Below, piece after piece: positions 39,924 to 40,183 of a DNA stretch of 40,183 nucleotides. Origin of the DNA: Bacteroidales bacterium (GTDB lineage Bacteria; Bacteroidota; Bacteroidia; Bacteroidales; F082). The position numbers were made by a program, and so were the translations under genes. The stretch spans positions 1 through 40,183 of the forward strand of contig JAFOBJ010000091.1 in NCBI GenBank assembly GCA_017381865.1, in the 5' to 3' direction. Positions within the stretch are counted from its first letter, which is position 1. The number at the start of each line of letters is the position of its first letter. Below the pieces are notes generated by a model. That model saw only the letters and a program-made list of their open reading frames with translations. It had not been told where the DNA came from and searched no databases.

Positions 39924-39948
39924 GAGACGCCACAGGAGTGACGTCTCA
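39924..39948 (-). repeat. GAGACG/CGTCTC REP-like palindrome, last copy
   Basis: Minus-orientation copy with a variant centre (acagga), next to the aactcctc array at 39950-39988. Confidence 0.8.
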
Positions 39949-39949
39949 A

Positions 39950-39988
39950 TAACTCCTCAACTCCTCAACTCCTCAGTTCCTCAGTTCG
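39950..39988. repeat. aactcctc 8-bp array
   Basis: aactcctc three times, then agttcctc and agttcggt. Confidence 0.8.
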
Positions 39989-40021
39989 GTAATGTTGCCA
40001 AAAATGGTTGGCAGTTGAGCG

Positions 40022-40078
40022 AAAAAAAGACAGGTAATGGGCATACAAAACAGCCCAACAAATTACCTGTCTTTTTTT
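40022..40078. terminator. Intrinsic terminator near the right edge
   Basis: A7-GACAGGTAAT pairs with ATTACCTGTC-T7 (17 bp). The apical region contains an inner GGGC/GCCC stem. The A and T flanks make it bidirectional; the gene it serves on the right lies outside the window. Confidence 0.85.
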
Positions 40079-40122
40079 CTATCCTAAATTTAAAATATTT
40101 ACCAATATATTCTAATATTGAA

Positions 40123-40183
40123 GTTCCGGAGGAACGGCAGACAATAGGCAGGTGATGGAGTGCAATAGCACGAAATCCCTGCA
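40123..40183 (+). repeat. Structured two-hairpin element, copy C
   Basis: GTTCC-gga-GGAAC hairpin, spacer, then GCAGG ... CCTGC enclosing GTGC-aata-GCAC. It ends at the window edge. Base changes relative to copy A are paired (C-G to T-A). Confidence 0.8.

Larger units (their letters stand above)
39707..40183. other. Repeat-rich intergenic region at the right edge
   Basis: No gene seen. It contains a probable terminator at 39754-39773, a dispersed element at 39774-39856, one palindrome copy (39924-39948), an aactcctc 8-bp array (39950-39988), a TGCCAA/TTGGCA hairpin near 39995-40013, an intrinsic terminator (40022-40078) and structured element copy C running off the edge. Open frames here are repeat translations. 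Confidence 0.75.

Noticed and set aside
39772-40155. 127-residue open frame near the right edge
   Set aside because: It lies across four different repeat elements and a terminator; composition and content show it is not a gene.

Overview
The window looks like a piece of a chromosome from an anaerobic Bacteroidales-type bacterium. The evidence is a C-terminal type IX secretion (T9SS) sorting domain on a giant secreted protein, a PID-CTERM-like tail on a small neighbour, LptD/OstA-like/MlaD envelope genes of the Bacteroidetes kind, an almost complete lack of Shine-Dalgarno sequences, and many promoters with the Bacteroidetes -7 element TAnnTTTG and a TTG about 20 bp upstream.

Layout. 1-310 is repeat-rich intergenic DNA. 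311-10552 (minus) holds the 3294-residue T9SS protein and the small PID-CTERM-like protein after it. 10553-12849 is an accessory island: two toxin-antitoxin modules (RelE-like; GNAT-like) driven by near-identical promoters and embedded in repeats. 12850-21039 (plus) is a catabolic operon: methylcrotonyl-CoA-carboxylase-type beta subunit, enoyl-CoA hydratase, a frameshifted four-helix-bundle gene, biotin carboxylase/BCCP alpha subunit, acyl-CoA dehydrogenase, phosphate butyryltransferase and butyrate kinase. It resembles a leucine/isovalerate (liu) pathway joined to Ptb-Buk acyl-phosphate energy conservation. nhaA faces it across a bidirectional terminator. tRNA-Ala(GGC) and threonine ammonia-lyase follow. 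24207-29165 (minus) is ridA, a lipoprotein gene, an AsmA-like gene and a MauE/DoxX-thioredoxin gene. 29333-32929 (minus) is amidase, mlaD and ostA-like, divergent from an lptD-like gene. Then come sdaA, thpR, a Crp/Fnr regulator and an acyltransferase-3 gene, and a repeat-rich tail.

Together the metabolic genes suggest an amino-acid fermenter: threonine and serine deaminases, RidA to clear their reactive enamine products, and a branched-chain acyl-CoA operon ending in kinase-linked acid formation. The envelope genes handle lipopolysaccharide and lipid transport and cell-wall cleavage.

The most unusual content is repetitive DNA. Three kinds are interleaved: (i) a GAGACG...CGTCTC REP-like palindrome, about 15 copies; (ii) degenerate tandem arrays with a 7- or 8-bp period, of several unrelated unit sequences; (iii) a structured two-hairpin element whose copies differ by compensatory base changes. 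Kinds (i) and (ii) have also entered at least three genes without breaking the frame. A 7-bp unit read in any frame cycles through the same seven codons, so a stop-free orientation is harmless in all frames while the opposite orientation gives a stop in every frame.
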